DNA of 64,000 nucleotides, from contig CAVXVR010000003.1 in assembly GCA_963765285.1 (NCBI GenBank), positions 1,054,001 to 1,118,000 on the forward strand, read 5' to 3'. Made by a program: the position numbers and the translations under genes. Below the pieces are notes generated by a model that worked only from the letters and a program-made list of their open reading frames with translations, searched no databases and was not told the DNA's origin. The DNA comes from CAVWZH01 sp963765285. GTDB taxonomy: Bacteria; Acidobacteriota; Terriglobia; Terriglobales; Acidobacteriaceae. Positions 15,443-25,368 of this stretch are shown one piece after another (position 1 is the stretch's first letter; the number at the start of each line of letters is the position of its first letter).

Positions 15443-16141
15443 ATGAAGCTCCGAATTCTGATCGCTGACGACCACGAGGTTGTGCGCCGCGGATTGGTTA
15501 CGCTGCTGCAGTCCCATGAAGGCTGGGAGATTTGTGGAGAGGCAACGGATGGACGAGCTGCAGTGGAAAAGGCGAGGGAGTTGAAACCCGACGTGGTCAT
15601 CCTGGATATCGGCATGCCCAGTCTCAACGGCCTCGCCGCGGCCCGCCAGCTAGTGCAACAGGACCCACGTTGCAAGATCATCGTTCTTACCATTACCGAC
15701 TCCGACCAGGTAATTCGAGAAGCGCTGGACGCCGGCGCCCGGGGATTTGTACTGAAATCGGACGCGGCCCGGGATCTGGTGACCGCCGTGGAAGCGCTGC
15801 AGCGAAACCGGATGTTTTTCACCCCACGAGTGAATGACATGGTGCTGGCCGGGTTTCTGGGACGTCACAACGGATCGAGCGACGGGCCGCCGCAGCTACC
15901 GCAATTAACTCCCCGAGAACGCGAAGTGATTCAACTTCTGGCCGAAGGCAAGAGTTCGAAAGAAGTGGCTTGTCTGCTCAACTTGAGCACCAAAACCGCG
16001 GAGACCCATCGCAGCAACATCATGCGGAAACTGGGCTTTCATTCGATCCGCGACATTGTCGTGTACGCGGTGAAGAACAACATCATTCAGGTACAGATGC
16101 CATCGCCGACTGCGGCCCCAGGAGGGGAGCCCGCGGCGTAA
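15443..16141 (+). CDS. NarL/FixJ-type response regulator with LuxR DNA-binding domain
   Basis: This 232-residue transcription regulator has a receiver at about 3-120 (Asp55 in VVILDIGMPSLNG, Lys in FVLKSD) and a LuxR-type helix-turn-helix at about 153-215 (LTPREREVIQLLAEGKSS, then AETHRSNIMRKLG). The start has GGAGG upstream. It closely resembles the regulator at 28590-29249. It follows a receiver-only gene and lies near a receiver-kinase hybrid, which might feed phosphate to it. Confidence 0.95.
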   Translation: MKLRILIADDHEVVRRGLVTLLQSHEGWEICGEATDGRAAVEKARELKPDVVILDIGMPSLNGLAAARQLVQQDPRCKIIVLTITDSDQVIREALDAGARGFVLKSDAARDLVTAVEALQRNRMFFTPRVNDMVLAGFLGRHNGSSDGPPQLPQLTPREREVIQLLAEGKSSKEVACLLNLSTKTAETHRSNIMRKLGFHSIRDIVVYAVKNNIIQVQMPSPTAAPGGEPAA

Positions 16142-16344
16142 CAGATAGACCGTTCCCCACGCGGTCTACCCTATGCGCGCCGCGCGACGCTTGTCGCCGC
16201 GCAGCGCGCATAGAGCTAACCAGGGTTAACGACCGAGTGCTAGTGGGACTGTGGTGCGCTGGCCCCACCGCCACAGGTCTTCGCCACCATTTTCACGTCA
16301 GTCACCTGAAGGGCAGCTGGTGCAGGACTGCTTGCGGAGGTATC

Positions 16345-16635
16345 TCACTGGTCTGAGGAGGTGGACCCAGAGGATCCAGCGGCACCGCTTACCTCACCCG
16401 TGACGGCCACTTCATGGCCCACATGTTTTTTCAACTGGGTTTCCTTGCCCACCAGTTTGTAGGTCGCGCTATTGCCGTCCTGGGTCAACATGTAATTACC
16501 GTCCACCACACTGAGGCAACCCTGGACCGAACTAGTGCTGCCTGAGTTGTTGGAGTTGGGAGCGGGCGCATCCTGAGCGAGGGCCAAGGGAGCCCACAGG
16601 CCTGCTAGCGATAACAGTAGAAACATCTTTTTCAT
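16345..16635 (-). CDS. Small secreted protein, OB-fold-like
   Basis: This 96-residue protein has a signal peptide (MKKMFLLLSLAGLWAPLALA, cleavage before QDA). After a Ser/Asn linker comes a strand-rich segment: VQGCLSVVDGNYMLTQ, YKLVG, and HVGHEVAVTGEV, which suggests a small OB-like barrel. Similar secreted proteins are common in Acidobacteria as far as I recall; the function is unknown. The ATG has GGAGG upstream. The C-terminus is low-complexity Ser/Gly. Confidence 0.75.
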   Translation of the reverse strand: MKKMFLLLSLAGLWAPLALAQDAPAPNSNNSGSTSSVQGCLSVVDGNYMLTQDGNSATYKLVGKETQLKKHVGHEVAVTGEVSGAAGSSGSTSSDQ

Positions 16636-16862
16636 TTACTTTCCTCCGATCGTAGACTTTTTGACGTCAAAGCGAGAACGGCAAAGATGTGTGTTCTCGA
16701 CCCGGGCGTACCACATTCGATTGTCCCCACACTAACCGCCCAGGGGAGAAGCAGGAATCCCTATGGAACCCTAAGTCTTGGAAGAAAACGCCGTACCAGC
16801 ACAACTTGTCTCTGTTGAAGAAACCTTGGCTGAAGAAATCTCGGCGGCAGTCTTCTTCAAAC

Positions 16863-17468
16863 TCAGAAGCGAAAGGTCGGCCCGAAGGTGACCTTCAAGT
16901 TATTCTTCGCTCCATTGTCCAGGTAAATCTCGTCCCCCGCTTCCAGGCGGAGGCCGAACGGCCCCCAAAATCCTTCGATGCCGCCTCCGGGATAAGCCGC
17001 AAAGCGCGTGTCACCTGTGGTGATCGCTCCCAACGAACTTTTGAACCCCGAGGGCAGATTCTGGTTCGACACATTAAAGTTCACCAGCCCGACCTTACCG
17101 GTAATAAAAGCCCTCACCGGACCGGAGGTGCCGACTTGGAATTTGGGCCCGAAGAGCGCTGTCAAAGGCCGCAGGTCGGTACTTACGAACTGCGTGCTGA
17201 CGCCATTGGAGAAAACGGAGGTGAAATTCCGCTTGAAATCGTAGGACATTTCCGCTTCAAGCTGGATGTTCGGGTGCACGTTAACTCCCACGCGTCCACC
17301 GACGCCCACAAAGTTGATGGCAGGGTTGGCTGTGCCGAGGCGGAAATAATCAGCGAAAGCGCCAACCTCAACATGGTTCAACGAATGAGGAGAGTCCTGG
17401 GCCCTGGAGCCCAAGGGAGTGCCGATGATAGAAGATGCTAGAACCGTTAGCCACAGAATGCGTTTCAT
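16863..17468 (-). CDS. Outer-membrane beta-barrel protein
   Basis: The 201-residue protein has a signal peptide cleaved near SRAQ. The rest alternates polar and hydrophobic residues in strands, for example VGVNVHPNIQLEAEMSYDF and FGLRLEAGDEIYL, and ends in a C-terminal Phe (TFGPTFRF), the usual outer-membrane insertion signal. The length suits an 8-stranded OmpA/OprF-type barrel. The ATG has AGGAG upstream. No specific substrate is apparent. Confidence 0.85.
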   Translation of the reverse strand: MKRILWLTVLASSIIGTPLGSRAQDSPHSLNHVEVGAFADYFRLGTANPAINFVGVGGRVGVNVHPNIQLEAEMSYDFKRNFTSVFSNGVSTQFVSTDLRPLTALFGPKFQVGTSGPVRAFITGKVGLVNFNVSNQNLPSGFKSSLGAITTGDTRFAAYPGGGIEGFWGPFGLRLEAGDEIYLDNGAKNNLKVTFGPTFRF

Positions 17469-17727
17469 GAGCGTGCCGATCTCCTAACACTTTTTCTCTT
17501 CTTGATCGCCCAGAACTCGGAGAAGCAGGGTGATCAAGAACGAGTCTTTGATGCGCGGGGTCGACGCGGGTTGGCCTTCTATCCTGGGTCTGAAAAATAG
17601 ACGAGAATCTGCGGTCGTAGTGTTGCGAGAGTCAGGAAGCTAGCTGGAACGGTTACACGGAACTCCGCGAGGAATTAGGGCGTTGACTCGATAATCGGGA
17701 TCAGCCGGCGTCTCATCTGCTGGTCCG

Positions 17728-18828
17728 TCAGACCGTAACTCGAATCTCCTGCGGTACTGCAGCGTCGCAGGGGATCACGATTTCGACCAGCGTGCCGGGG
17801 TGGGCAGGCGCCAATCGCAATTCTCCGCCAAACTCTTTGGCTCGCTGGCTCATTCCGCCGATGCCAATGCCAATGCTGCCGGGCTGCTGCGCAGCCACCG
17901 GCCCATCAATGCCACGGCCGTCATCCCTAACGGTGGCCATTACCTGTCCACGTTGCAACCGCAGGGTCACCCAGGCTCTACGGGCTTGCGAGTGCCGGAA
18001 TACGTTGCTCAGAGATTCCTGCACGATGCGAAAGATGGCGGTCTCTAATTCTGAGCTTAGGCGGGGGAACTCGAGAGGCTCAACCTCGATCGAAGTCTCA
18101 ATCCCGCTGCGCCCGGCGAAACCCTCGAGGTACCAGCGCAGCGCCGAGAGCAAACCAACTTCATCGAGTAACGGGGGATGCAGAAGATGAGACATGCTGC
18201 GGACCTGCTGGATACCGCGATCGATGATATTCACAGCGTCGCTCGCTGCCTCTCTTCTGACTTCCTCGGAATTCTGTTGCAGCACGCGATGAAGCAGTAT
18301 TTTTGCCGCCACCAGTTCCTGGCCCAGGCCGTCGTGTAGTTCGCGCGCGATGCGGCGCCTCTCCTCATCCTGCATCACAATCAGACGGCCGGAAAGACGG
18401 CGCAGCTCGCCATTCAGCATCTCCAATTGGCCGGCCTTCCGGTGCAACTCGGCGAACACACTGACCTTGGCTCGAAGCAACTCAGGAATGACCGGAACAG
18501 AAATATAATCGACCGCTCCACGCTGGTAGCCTTTTAGCCGGTCCAGGTCCGTTAAATGGACCGCAGAGATAAAAATGATCGCTGTCTTTTGAAATCGAGG
18601 ATGCTGCCGGATCATCTCCGCCAACTCGAACCCGTCGAGTTCCGGCATACTGACATCCATGAGCACGACCGCAATATCATTCTTCAGCAGGTGCTCAAGA
18701 GCTTCCCGTCCCGACGTTGCCTTGATCAGGTTCTCACCCAGCTCGCCGAGGATCACCTCGTAACTGAGCAACTTGGCGGGTTGATCATCCACCATGAGGA
18801 TGTTTACTTTCTGATGTAAGTTCACCAT
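17728..18828 (-). CDS. Receiver-histidine kinase hybrid (REC-HisKA_3-HATPase)
   Basis: This 366-residue soluble protein starts with a receiver (8-125; Asp58 in VVLMDVSMPELDG) and continues with a HisKA_3 domain (phospho-acceptor His near 164 in RRRIARELHDGLGQ) and a HATPase at about 255-355 (ESLSNVFRHS, DDGRGI, GIGGMSQRA). Its kinase activity is probably controlled by phosphorylation of its own N-terminal receiver. It starts 41 bp after the end of the giant hybrid kinase on the same strand, so the two are probably co-transcribed and could form a relay. Confidence 0.94.
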   Translation of the reverse strand: MVNLHQKVNILMVDDQPAKLLSYEVILGELGENLIKATSGREALEHLLKNDIAVVLMDVSMPELDGFELAEMIRQHPRFQKTAIIFISAVHLTDLDRLKGYQRGAVDYISVPVIPELLRAKVSVFAELHRKAGQLEMLNGELRRLSGRLIVMQDEERRRIARELHDGLGQELVAAKILLHRVLQQNSEEVRREAASDAVNIIDRGIQQVRSMSHLLHPPLLDEVGLLSALRWYLEGFAGRSGIETSIEVEPLEFPRLSSELETAIFRIVQESLSNVFRHSQARRAWVTLRLQRGQVMATVRDDGRGIDGPVAAQQPGSIGIGIGGMSQRAKEFGGELRLAPAHPGTLVEIVIPCDAAVPQEIRVTV

Positions 18829-18869
18829 TCTCTATTCCTCAGTGTGAGCCCGGAAGCAAAGCGTTTCTC

Positions 18870-20349
18870 CTATCGGTGAAGCCACATGCGGAGCGTCGAC
18901 AAAAGCTGTTCCGTGTTCACCGGTTTAGCCAAATACTCGGAGGCTCCGGCTTCCAGGCACTTGTCGCGGTCGCCTTTCATGGCTTTGGCGGTCAGCGCGA
19001 TGATCGGCAAGCGCCGGAATGAGGAATTCTGACGGATGGCTTGTGTGGTTTCGTATCCGTCCATCTCCGGCATCATGATGTCCATCAGCACGATGGCCAC
19101 ATCCGGGAGTTGCTTCCAGGGTCGCGATCGCTTCCCGGCCCGTGCCTGCGGTCAGGACCGTCATTCCCCGACGTTCCAACACACTGCTGAGCGCGAAGAT
19201 ATTGCGCACGTCGTCGTCCACGATGAGAACTTTCCGTCCCTGGAGAGCGTCGTCAGAATGGTGCAATCGGGCCAGCATTTTTTGCTTTTCGGCGGGAAGA
19301 TCACCGACCAGCCGGTGAAGGAACAGCGCCGTTTCGTCGAGCAGGCGCTCCGGCGATTCCACACCCTTGACTACTACACTTCGCGCCAACGTGTGCAGCC
19401 GTGCGTCTTCCTCTGGAGTTAACTCCTTGCCGGTGAAGACCACGACCGGCAGATCGCGCAACGAGGGCGTGTCGCGGAAACGTTCCAGGATTTCAAATCC
19501 GGACATATCCGGAAGGCGCAGATCGAGCACCACGCAATCGAACGGCTGCCGTTCCAGAGTTGCGAGGGCCTCGTTGCCGGTGGCGACAACTGTAATGGCT
19601 ATATCTTCGTAGCCCAGCAACTCCTTAATGCTTAATTGCTCCGCAGGATTGTCTTCCACCACCAGCAACTGCTTGCGGCGGGGAGTGGTGAATTCTTTGA
19701 TCCGAGCCAACGCAGTTTCCAGTCCTTTAGCGTTAGCGGGTTTGGTCACAAACGCGAACGCGCCACGCGCCAGCCCGTGCTGGCGGTCTTCGTCGAGAGT
19801 GAGCATTTGTACCGGAATATGGCGCGTCGCCGGATCATGTTTCAAATGGTTGAGCACGGTCCAGCCCAGCATGTCCGGCAGGAAAACGTCGAGGGATACA
19901 GCAATCGGATGATATTCACGGGCCAGACTTAGCGCCTCAGATCCGCGCATCGCGATGAGCACTTTGAACCCCTCGTCACGAGCCAGGTCCGCCAGAACCC
20001 GCGCGTAGTGCGGGTCGTCTTCCACAATCAACAATACTGCGTCGTCCGGTTTGCAGGTTCTCGCGGTCGTCTTCGATCTTCGTAACCGGAGTCTCGGCAA
20101 CCGGGCTCGATAACTGAAGGGTCGAAACGGCTGGTGAAGCGTTGTTGTCGGTCCAGCTCGCTCCGGCTGTGGACGGCCCCACGTAAGTCTGTGGCAGGTA
20201 GAGTGTGAACGTGCTTCCTTTGCCGGGAGCGCTGTGCAATTGAATTTCGCCGCCCAGTAGATTCGCCAGCTCACGGCTGATGGCCAATCCCAGGCCGGTT
20301 CCGCCGTACTTGCGGCTGGTGCCGGCATCTGCCTGCTGGAAAGCCTCAA
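18870..20349 (-). CDS. Three C-terminal receiver domains of the giant hybrid kinase (separated by frameshifts)
   Basis: This stretch encodes three receivers in a row: VLLIVEDDPHYARVL with Asp in VSLDVFLPDMLG, QLLVVEDNPAEQL with Asp in VVLDLRLPDMSG, and KVLIVDDDVRNIFAL with Asp in VLMDIMMPEMDG. Two single-base frameshifts interrupt it. The first separates it from the kinase core and is repaired by removing one T from 20052-20054, giving a continuous linker into VLLIVEDD. The second, inside the third receiver, is repaired by removing one G from 19105-19107. With both repairs the whole gene (18870-25183) is one frame of about 2103 codons. Both sites are homopolymers, so assembly error is likely. 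The receiver arrangement is typical of large hybrid kinases. Confidence 0.88.
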
Positions 20350-23300
20350 AGATGATGCGCTGCTTGTCGGATGGAATGCCGATGCCGGTGTCGGCCACTT
20401 CGAAAGCTACGACGGTTGCGGCCTTACTGAGGATCGGATGATCTTCGCTCCAACCGCCCGTGGCGGCTGAAACCGCGAGCCGCACTGAACCCTGCTCAGT
20501 AAACTTGAATGCGTTCGATAGCAGGTTCTTGAGCACCTGCTGCAGACGTTTGGAATCCGTAACCAGGCTGCGGCTGAGCAACGGATCCATTTGCACTTCA
20601 AACGCCAGCCGCCGGTTGTCCGCTTCGTGACGGAACGGACGGGCCACGGTCTCGAGCAGGCTGGCAAAGACCACCTCCTTCGCCTCGACCGACACCGTGC
20701 CGGACTCGATCTTCGACAAGTCGAGAATGTCGCTGATCAGATTCAGCAAATCGGTGCCTGCTCCGTGAATCGTGCGGGCAAACTCAACTTCTTTCGGTGT
20801 CAGGTTGCCACTGGGATTGTCTGCGAGCTGCTGGCCAAGCACCAGAATGCTGTTGAGCGGTGTGCGCAGCTCGTGGGACATGTTCGCCAGGAATTCCGAC
20901 TTATATTTCGAAGTTAAGGCGAGCTCTTTGGCTTTTTCTTCCAGAGCCCGGCGGGCTTGTTCAATTTCCTGGTTCTTGCGTTCGACCTCCACGTTCTGTT
21001 CGGCCAGCTGCTGGGCCTTTTGTGCAAGCTGCTCGTTGGTCTGCTGCAACTCTTTCTGCTGGGTCTGAAGTTCGGCAGCCAGTTGCTGGGATTGCTTGAG
21101 CAATCCCTCGGTCTGCATCGTCGCCTCAATACTGTTGAGCACGATGCCAATGCTGGCCGTGAGTTGTTCGAGGAACGCCAGGTGTGACGCGGCAAACGAA
21201 CTCATCGAAGCAAGCTCGATGACTGCTTTCACGCGGTCTTCGAACAGGACCGGAAGAACGATCACACTGCGCGGTGTGGCTTCGAACAACCCCGAACGCA
21301 CTGTTATGCCGTTAGGCGGGAGATCGTTGATCAGCATCCTTCGCTTCTCGGCCGCACATTGTCCGATCAAGCCTTCTCCCAACTTGAGCTGGCGCAGATG
21401 TCCGTCTCCGCCGTCGCCCGCAAAAGCTGAGAGCAGGACCATCTGCTTCGACTCTTCGGTCTCCATCTGATAAATCACGCCTTGCTGGGCGTTGACGAGC
21501 GGCGCAAGCTCCGAAAGCAACAACCGGCCCACGGTGGCCAGATCGCGCTGCCCCTGCAACATACCGGTGAAGCGCGCCAGATTGGTCTTGAGCCAGTCCT
21601 GCTCGGTGTTGCGCTCGGTGGTGAGCCGCAGGTTGTTGATCATGGTGTTGATGTTGTCTTTCAGTTCTGCGACTTCGCCTCTGGCTTCCACCTGAATGGA
21701 GCGGGTCAGGTCGCCCTTGGTGACTGCGGTCGCAACCTCGGCGATGGCGCGTACCTGGTTGGTCAGGTTGTCGGCCAACAGGTTCACGTTGCCGGTAAGG
21801 TCCTTCCACGTGCCTGCTGCGCCGGGCACGTTGGCCTGGCCGCCAAGACGGCCTTCGACGCCGACTTCACGGGCGACCGTCGTCACCTGGTCGGCAAAAG
21901 TGGCCAGAGTGTCGGTCATGTTGTTGATGGTTTCAGCCAGAGCAGCCACTTCGCCCTTGGCGTTGACCGTCAACTTCTGGGTGAGAACTCCGTTGGCCAC
22001 GGCAGTCACGACTTTGACGATGCCGCGTACCTGCTCGGTCAGGTTGGCGGCCATCACGTTGACGTTGTCGGTAAGGTCCTTCCACGTTCCGGCCACGCCC
22101 GGGACCTGCGCTTGTCCGCCCAGTTTGCCTTCGGTGCCCACTTCGCGAGCCACGCGAGTGACTTCAGCGGCGAACGCGTTGAGCTGATCCACCATCGTGT
22201 TGATGGTGTTTTTCAGCTCGAGAATTTCACCCTTCACATCGACCGTGATCTTGCGGGACAAGTCGCCACGGGCCACTGCCGTTGTGACTTCTGCGATGTT
22301 GCGCACCTGCGCGGTCAGGTTTCCGGCCATGGCGTTGACGGAGTCCGTCAAGTCTTTCCACGTGCCCGCTACTCCAGGGACGTTAGCCTGGCCGCCCAGG
22401 CGGCCCTCGCTGCCGACTTCGCGCGCCACACGCGTAACTTCAGCAGCAAAAGATCGAAGTTGTTCGACCATGGTGTTGAGCGTTTCTTTCAGCTGCAGGA
22501 TTTCGCCGCGCACGTCCACGGTGATTTTCTTGGAGAGATCACCGTTGGCGATGGCCGTGGCCACCTCGGCGATGTTGCGCACCTGACCAGTCAGGTTGCT
22601 GGCCATGAAGTTCACGTTATCGGTGAGATCTTTCCAGGTGCCGGCGACTCCCGGCACCTGCGCTTGGCCACCCAGTTTTCCGTCGGTGCCGACTTCGCGG
22701 GCGACGCGCGTTACTTCTCCCGCGAAAGCGTTGAGTTGGTCCACCATCGTGTTGATGGTGTTCTTAAGTTCGAGAATCTCGCCTTTCACATCGACGGTGA
22801 TTTTGCGTGACAAGTCGCCGCTAGCGACGGCAGTGGTGACTTCTGCGATGTTGCGGACTTGCGCCGTAAGGTTTCCGGCCATCGAGTTGACCGAATCTGT
22901 GAGGTCCTTCCACGTGCCGGCAACGCCGGGGACGTTGGCTTGCCCTCCCAGCCGTCCTTCCGTTCCCACCTCGCGAGCCACACGCGTCACCTCGCCGGCG
23001 AATGCGTTGAGCTGGTCCACCATCGTGTTGATGGTTTCTTTCAGCAACAGAATTTCACCGCTCACGTTCACCGTGATCTTCTTCGACAAGTCGCCGTTAG
23101 CGATGGCAGTAGAGACCTCGGCAATGTTGCGGACCTGTCCGGTGAGATTGCTGGCCATCGAGTTGACGGAATCCGTAAGGTCTTTCCAGGTTCCACCTAC
23201 GCCTGGAACCTGCGCCTGGCCCCCAAGTTTGCCGTCAGTGCCGACCTCGCGAGCCACGCGCGTCACTTCCGACGCAAACGAACGCAACTGGTCCACCATC

Positions 23301-25183
23301 GTGTTGATGGTGTTTTTGAGTTCGAGAATCTCGCCCTTCACGTCGACAGTGATTTTGCGCGACAAGTCGCCACGCGCCACAGCCGTAGCCACCTCGGCGA
23401 TGTTGCGCACTTGCGAAGTGAGGTTGCCGGCCATGAAGTTGACGTTATCGGTGAGATCTTTCCAGGTACCAGCCACCCCGGGTACCTGAGCCTGACCACC
23501 CAGCTTGCCTTCGGTGCCGACCTCGCGGGCGACACGCGTAACTTCGCCTGCAAACGCGTTCAACTGGTCGACCATCGTGTTGATGGTGTTCTTGAGTTCG
23601 AGAATTTCGCCTTTCACATCGACTGTGATTTTGCGCGACAAGTCGCCGCGCGCCACAGCGGTCGTCACTTCTGCAATGTTGCGGACCTGCGCCGTCAGGT
23701 TGCCGGCCATGGAATTGACGGAGTCCGTGAGATCCTTCCAGGTACCGGCCACGCCGGGCACGTTGGCTTGTCCTCCTAATCGGCCTTCGGTTCCGACCTC
23801 GCGCGCGACGCGGGTTACTTCACCGGCAAAGCGATTGAGCTGATCGACCATGGTATTGAGCGTTTCCTTAAGCTGTAGGATTTCGCCCCGCACATCCACC
23901 GTGATTTTCTTCGAAAGATCGCCGTTGGCAATGGCGGTCGCCACTTCAGCGATGTTCCGCACCTGGCCGGTCAAGTTGCTGGCCATGAAGTTGACGTTGT
24001 CGGTGAGATCTTTCCAGGTGCCGCCTACGCCGGGAACCTGCGCCTGTCCGCCCAGCTTGCCTTCGGTGCCGACTTCGCGGGCCACGCGAGCGACTTCGCC
24101 GGCGAACGCATTCAGTTGGTCCACCATCGTGTTGATGGTGTCCTTGAGTTCCAGAATTTCGCCCTTCACATCTACAGTGATCTTTCGTGACAAGTCGCCG
24201 CGAGCCACAGCGGTGGTGACCTCAGCAATGTTTCGCACTTGCGCGGTGAGATTGCCGGCCATGGCATTGACCGAGTCGGTGAGATCTTTCCAGGTGCCGG
24301 CCACGCCCGGCACCACAGCCTGACCGCCCAGCTTGCCGTCGGTGCCGACCTCGCGAGCTACGCGCGTGACTTCGGACGCGAACGACCGAAGTTGGTCCAC
24401 CATGGTGTTGATGGCTTCCTTCAACTGTAAAATCTCGCCGCGGACATCGACCGTGATCTTGCGCGACAAGTCGCCGCTGGCCACGGCGGTCGCGACTTCC
24501 GCAATGTTGCGTACCTGACCGGTCAGGTTGCTGGCCATCAGGTTGACTGAGTCAGTCAAGTCTTTCCAGGTTCCGGCGACACCCGGCACCTGGGCCTGAC
24601 CTCCAAGCTTTCCGTCCGTACCCACCTCGCGGGCCACGCGCGTCACTTCTGCGGTGAAGACGCTGAGCTGCTGAATCATCGTGTTGACGATTTTGGCGGA
24701 GCGCAGGAACTCGCCTTCGAGCGGACGGCCATCCACGTCGAGGCGCACCGTTTGAGTCAAATTCCCCTGGGCCACAGCAGCAATGGCGCCCGTCACTTCG
24801 GCAGTGGGGCGGAGGAGGTCTTCCACCAGCGTATTGACTGACACCTCCATCTCGCCCCAGGCCCCTCGGGACTCATGAAAGCGAGCCCGTTCCCGGGTTC
24901 TGCCTTCTTTGCCGATCACCTGACCGATACGCTTCAGTTCCTGCGCCATCTGTTGGTTGGCGGCCACAATTTCGTTAAACGTGTCCGCAATTTTCCCCGC
25001 GAGCCCAATCCAAGTGCCGGGCAGACGCACGGAGAAATCGCCGTCGCGTACGGTCTGCAGGCTTTCCAGGATTACATTCAGTTCCGCAGAGACAGGTACG
25101 AGTTCGGCGACCGCAGTTTGATCGGTCGTGTTGAGGCCGTTTCCGGCTTCCACCGGAGCTTCGCGTAGGGCATTTCGCTTCAT
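19976..25183 (-). CDS. Giant poly-HAMP hybrid histidine kinase, sensor and kinase part
   Basis: The 1735-residue readable part starts with a linker and HAMP-like units, then eleven tandem units of 92 residues, each marked by TWKDLT and RNIAEV...GDLSRKITV, from about residue 30 to 1195. A GAF domain follows (about 1210-1370), then a Gln-rich coiled coil, a HisKA domain with its His near 1434 (FLANMSHELRTPLN) and a HATPase (about 1550-1665; NAFKFTEQGSV, DTGIGIPSDKQ, GGTGLGLAIS). No membrane segment is visible, so this is a soluble kinase. Poly-HAMP kinases of this layout resemble fungal group III kinases (Nik1/Os-1) that respond to osmotic stress. The frame runs into a frameshift near 20052, after which three receivers follow. 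A palindromic operator candidate lies 126 bp upstream. Confidence 0.93.
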   Translation of the reverse strand: MKRNALREAPVEAGNGLNTTDQTAVAELVPVSAELNVILESLQTVRDGDFSVRLPGTWIGLAGKIADTFNEIVAANQQMAQELKRIGQVIGKEGRTRERARFHESRGAWGEMEVSVNTLVEDLLRPTAEVTGAIAAVAQGNLTQTVRLDVDGRPLEGEFLRSAKIVNTMIQQLSVFTAEVTRVAREVGTDGKLGGQAQVPGVAGTWKDLTDSVNLMASNLTGQVRNIAEVATAVASGDLSRKITVDVRGEILQLKEAINTMVDQLRSFASEVTRVAREVGTDGKLGGQAVVPGVAGTWKDLTDSVNAMAGNLTAQVRNIAEVTTAVARGDLSRKITVDVKGEILELKDTINTMVDQLNAFAGEVARVAREVGTEGKLGGQAQVPGVGGTWKDLTDNVNFMASNLTGQVRNIAEVATAIANGDLSKKITVDVRGEILQLKETLNTMVDQLNRFAGEVTRVAREVGTEGRLGGQANVPGVAGTWKDLTDSVNSMAGNLTAQVRNIAEVTTAVARGDLSRKITVDVKGEILELKNTINTMVDQLNAFAGEVTRVAREVGTEGKLGGQAQVPGVAGTWKDLTDNVNFMAGNLTSQVRNIAEVATAVARGDLSRKITVDVKGEILELKNTINTMVDQLRSFASEVTRVAREVGTDGKLGGQAQVPGVGGTWKDLTDSVNSMASNLTGQVRNIAEVSTAIANGDLSKKITVNVSGEILLLKETINTMVDQLNAFAGEVTRVAREVGTEGRLGGQANVPGVAGTWKDLTDSVNSMAGNLTAQVRNIAEVTTAVASGDLSRKITVDVKGEILELKNTINTMVDQLNAFAGEVTRVAREVGTDGKLGGQAQVPGVAGTWKDLTDNVNFMASNLTGQVRNIAEVATAIANGDLSKKITVDVRGEILQLKETLNTMVEQLRSFAAEVTRVAREVGSEGRLGGQANVPGVAGTWKDLTDSVNAMAGNLTAQVRNIAEVTTAVARGDLSRKITVDVKGEILELKNTINTMVDQLNAFAAEVTRVAREVGTEGKLGGQAQVPGVAGTWKDLTDNVNVMAANLTEQVRGIVKVVTAVANGVLTQKLTVNAKGEVAALAETINNMTDTLATFADQVTTVAREVGVEGRLGGQANVPGAAGTWKDLTGNVNLLADNLTNQVRAIAEVATAVTKGDLTRSIQVEARGEVAELKDNINTMINNLRLTTERNTEQDWLKTNLARFTGMLQGQRDLATVGRLLLSELAPLVNAQQGVIYQMETEESKQMVLLSAFAGDGGDGHLRQLKLGEGLIGQCAAEKRRMLINDLPPNGITVRSGLFEATPRSVIVLPVLFEDRVKAVIELASMSSFAASHLAFLEQLTASIGIVLNSIEATMQTEGLLKQSQQLAAELQTQQKELQQTNEQLAQKAQQLAEQNVEVERKNQEIEQARRALEEKAKELALTSKYKSEFLANMSHELRTPLNSILVLGQQLADNPSGNLTPKEVEFARTIHGAGTDLLNLISDILDLSKIESGTVSVEAKEVVFASLLETVARPFRHEADNRRLAFEVQMDPLLSRSLVTDSKRLQQVLKNLLSNAFKFTEQGSVRLAVSAATGGWSEDHPILSKAATVVAFEVADTGIGIPSDKQRIIFEAFQQADAGTSRKYGGTGLGLAISRELANLLGGEIQLHSAPGKGSTFTLYLPQTYVGPSTAGASWTDNNASPAVSTLQLSSPVAETPVTKIEDDRENLQTGRRSIVDCGRRPALRAGSGGPGS
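21700..24670 (-). repeat. Tandem 276-bp coding repeats (poly-HAMP array)
   Basis: The codons for TWKDLT recur about every 276 bp (near 21796, 22072, 22350, 22627, 22903, 23179, 23456, 23731, 24007, 24283 and 24559). Units alternate between two types: one with MAGNLTAQ/TTAVARGDLSRK/KGEILELK and one with MASNLTGQ/ATAIANGDLSKK/RGEILQLK. This suggests growth by duplication of two-unit blocks of about 552 bp. The array is prone to recombination and to assembly collapse. Confidence 0.9.
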
Positions 25184-25308
25184 GACTTGTTTCCCATCAG
25201 GTCAGGCACACCCCGTACAACTCGTGCGACCGGTTACGGTGTCAGATGATGAAAGGGGATAAACAAAAGAACAACGGCGATGCTAGACCGTTGCACGGTC
25301 AGGCAAAA

Positions 25309-25324
25309 TACAGCAAATGCTGTA
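25309..25324. promoter_or_regulatory. Candidate operator, perfect palindrome TACAGCA-AA-TGCTGTA
   Basis: The 16-bp sequence TACAGCAAATGCTGTA has 7-bp perfectly inverted arms and lies 126 bp upstream of the giant kinase start. It matches the element at 14877-14892 at 14 of 16 bases. A dimeric repressor or regulator could bind it; no direct evidence. Confidence 0.45.
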
Positions 25325-25368
25325 GACCTATATCAGGAAACTTCCCTAGTTCCCGCACGGGGAGTCCA

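Noticed and set aside
22596..23489. Long plus-strand open frames opposite the HAMP repeats
   Set aside because: They are antisense shadows that repeat with the same period; they have no domain pattern and vary in frame.
21700..24670. Regular repeats that could be taken for a CRISPR array or tandem satellite
   Set aside because: The period of 276 bp is a multiple of three, the frame stays open throughout and every unit encodes a HAMP-like domain.
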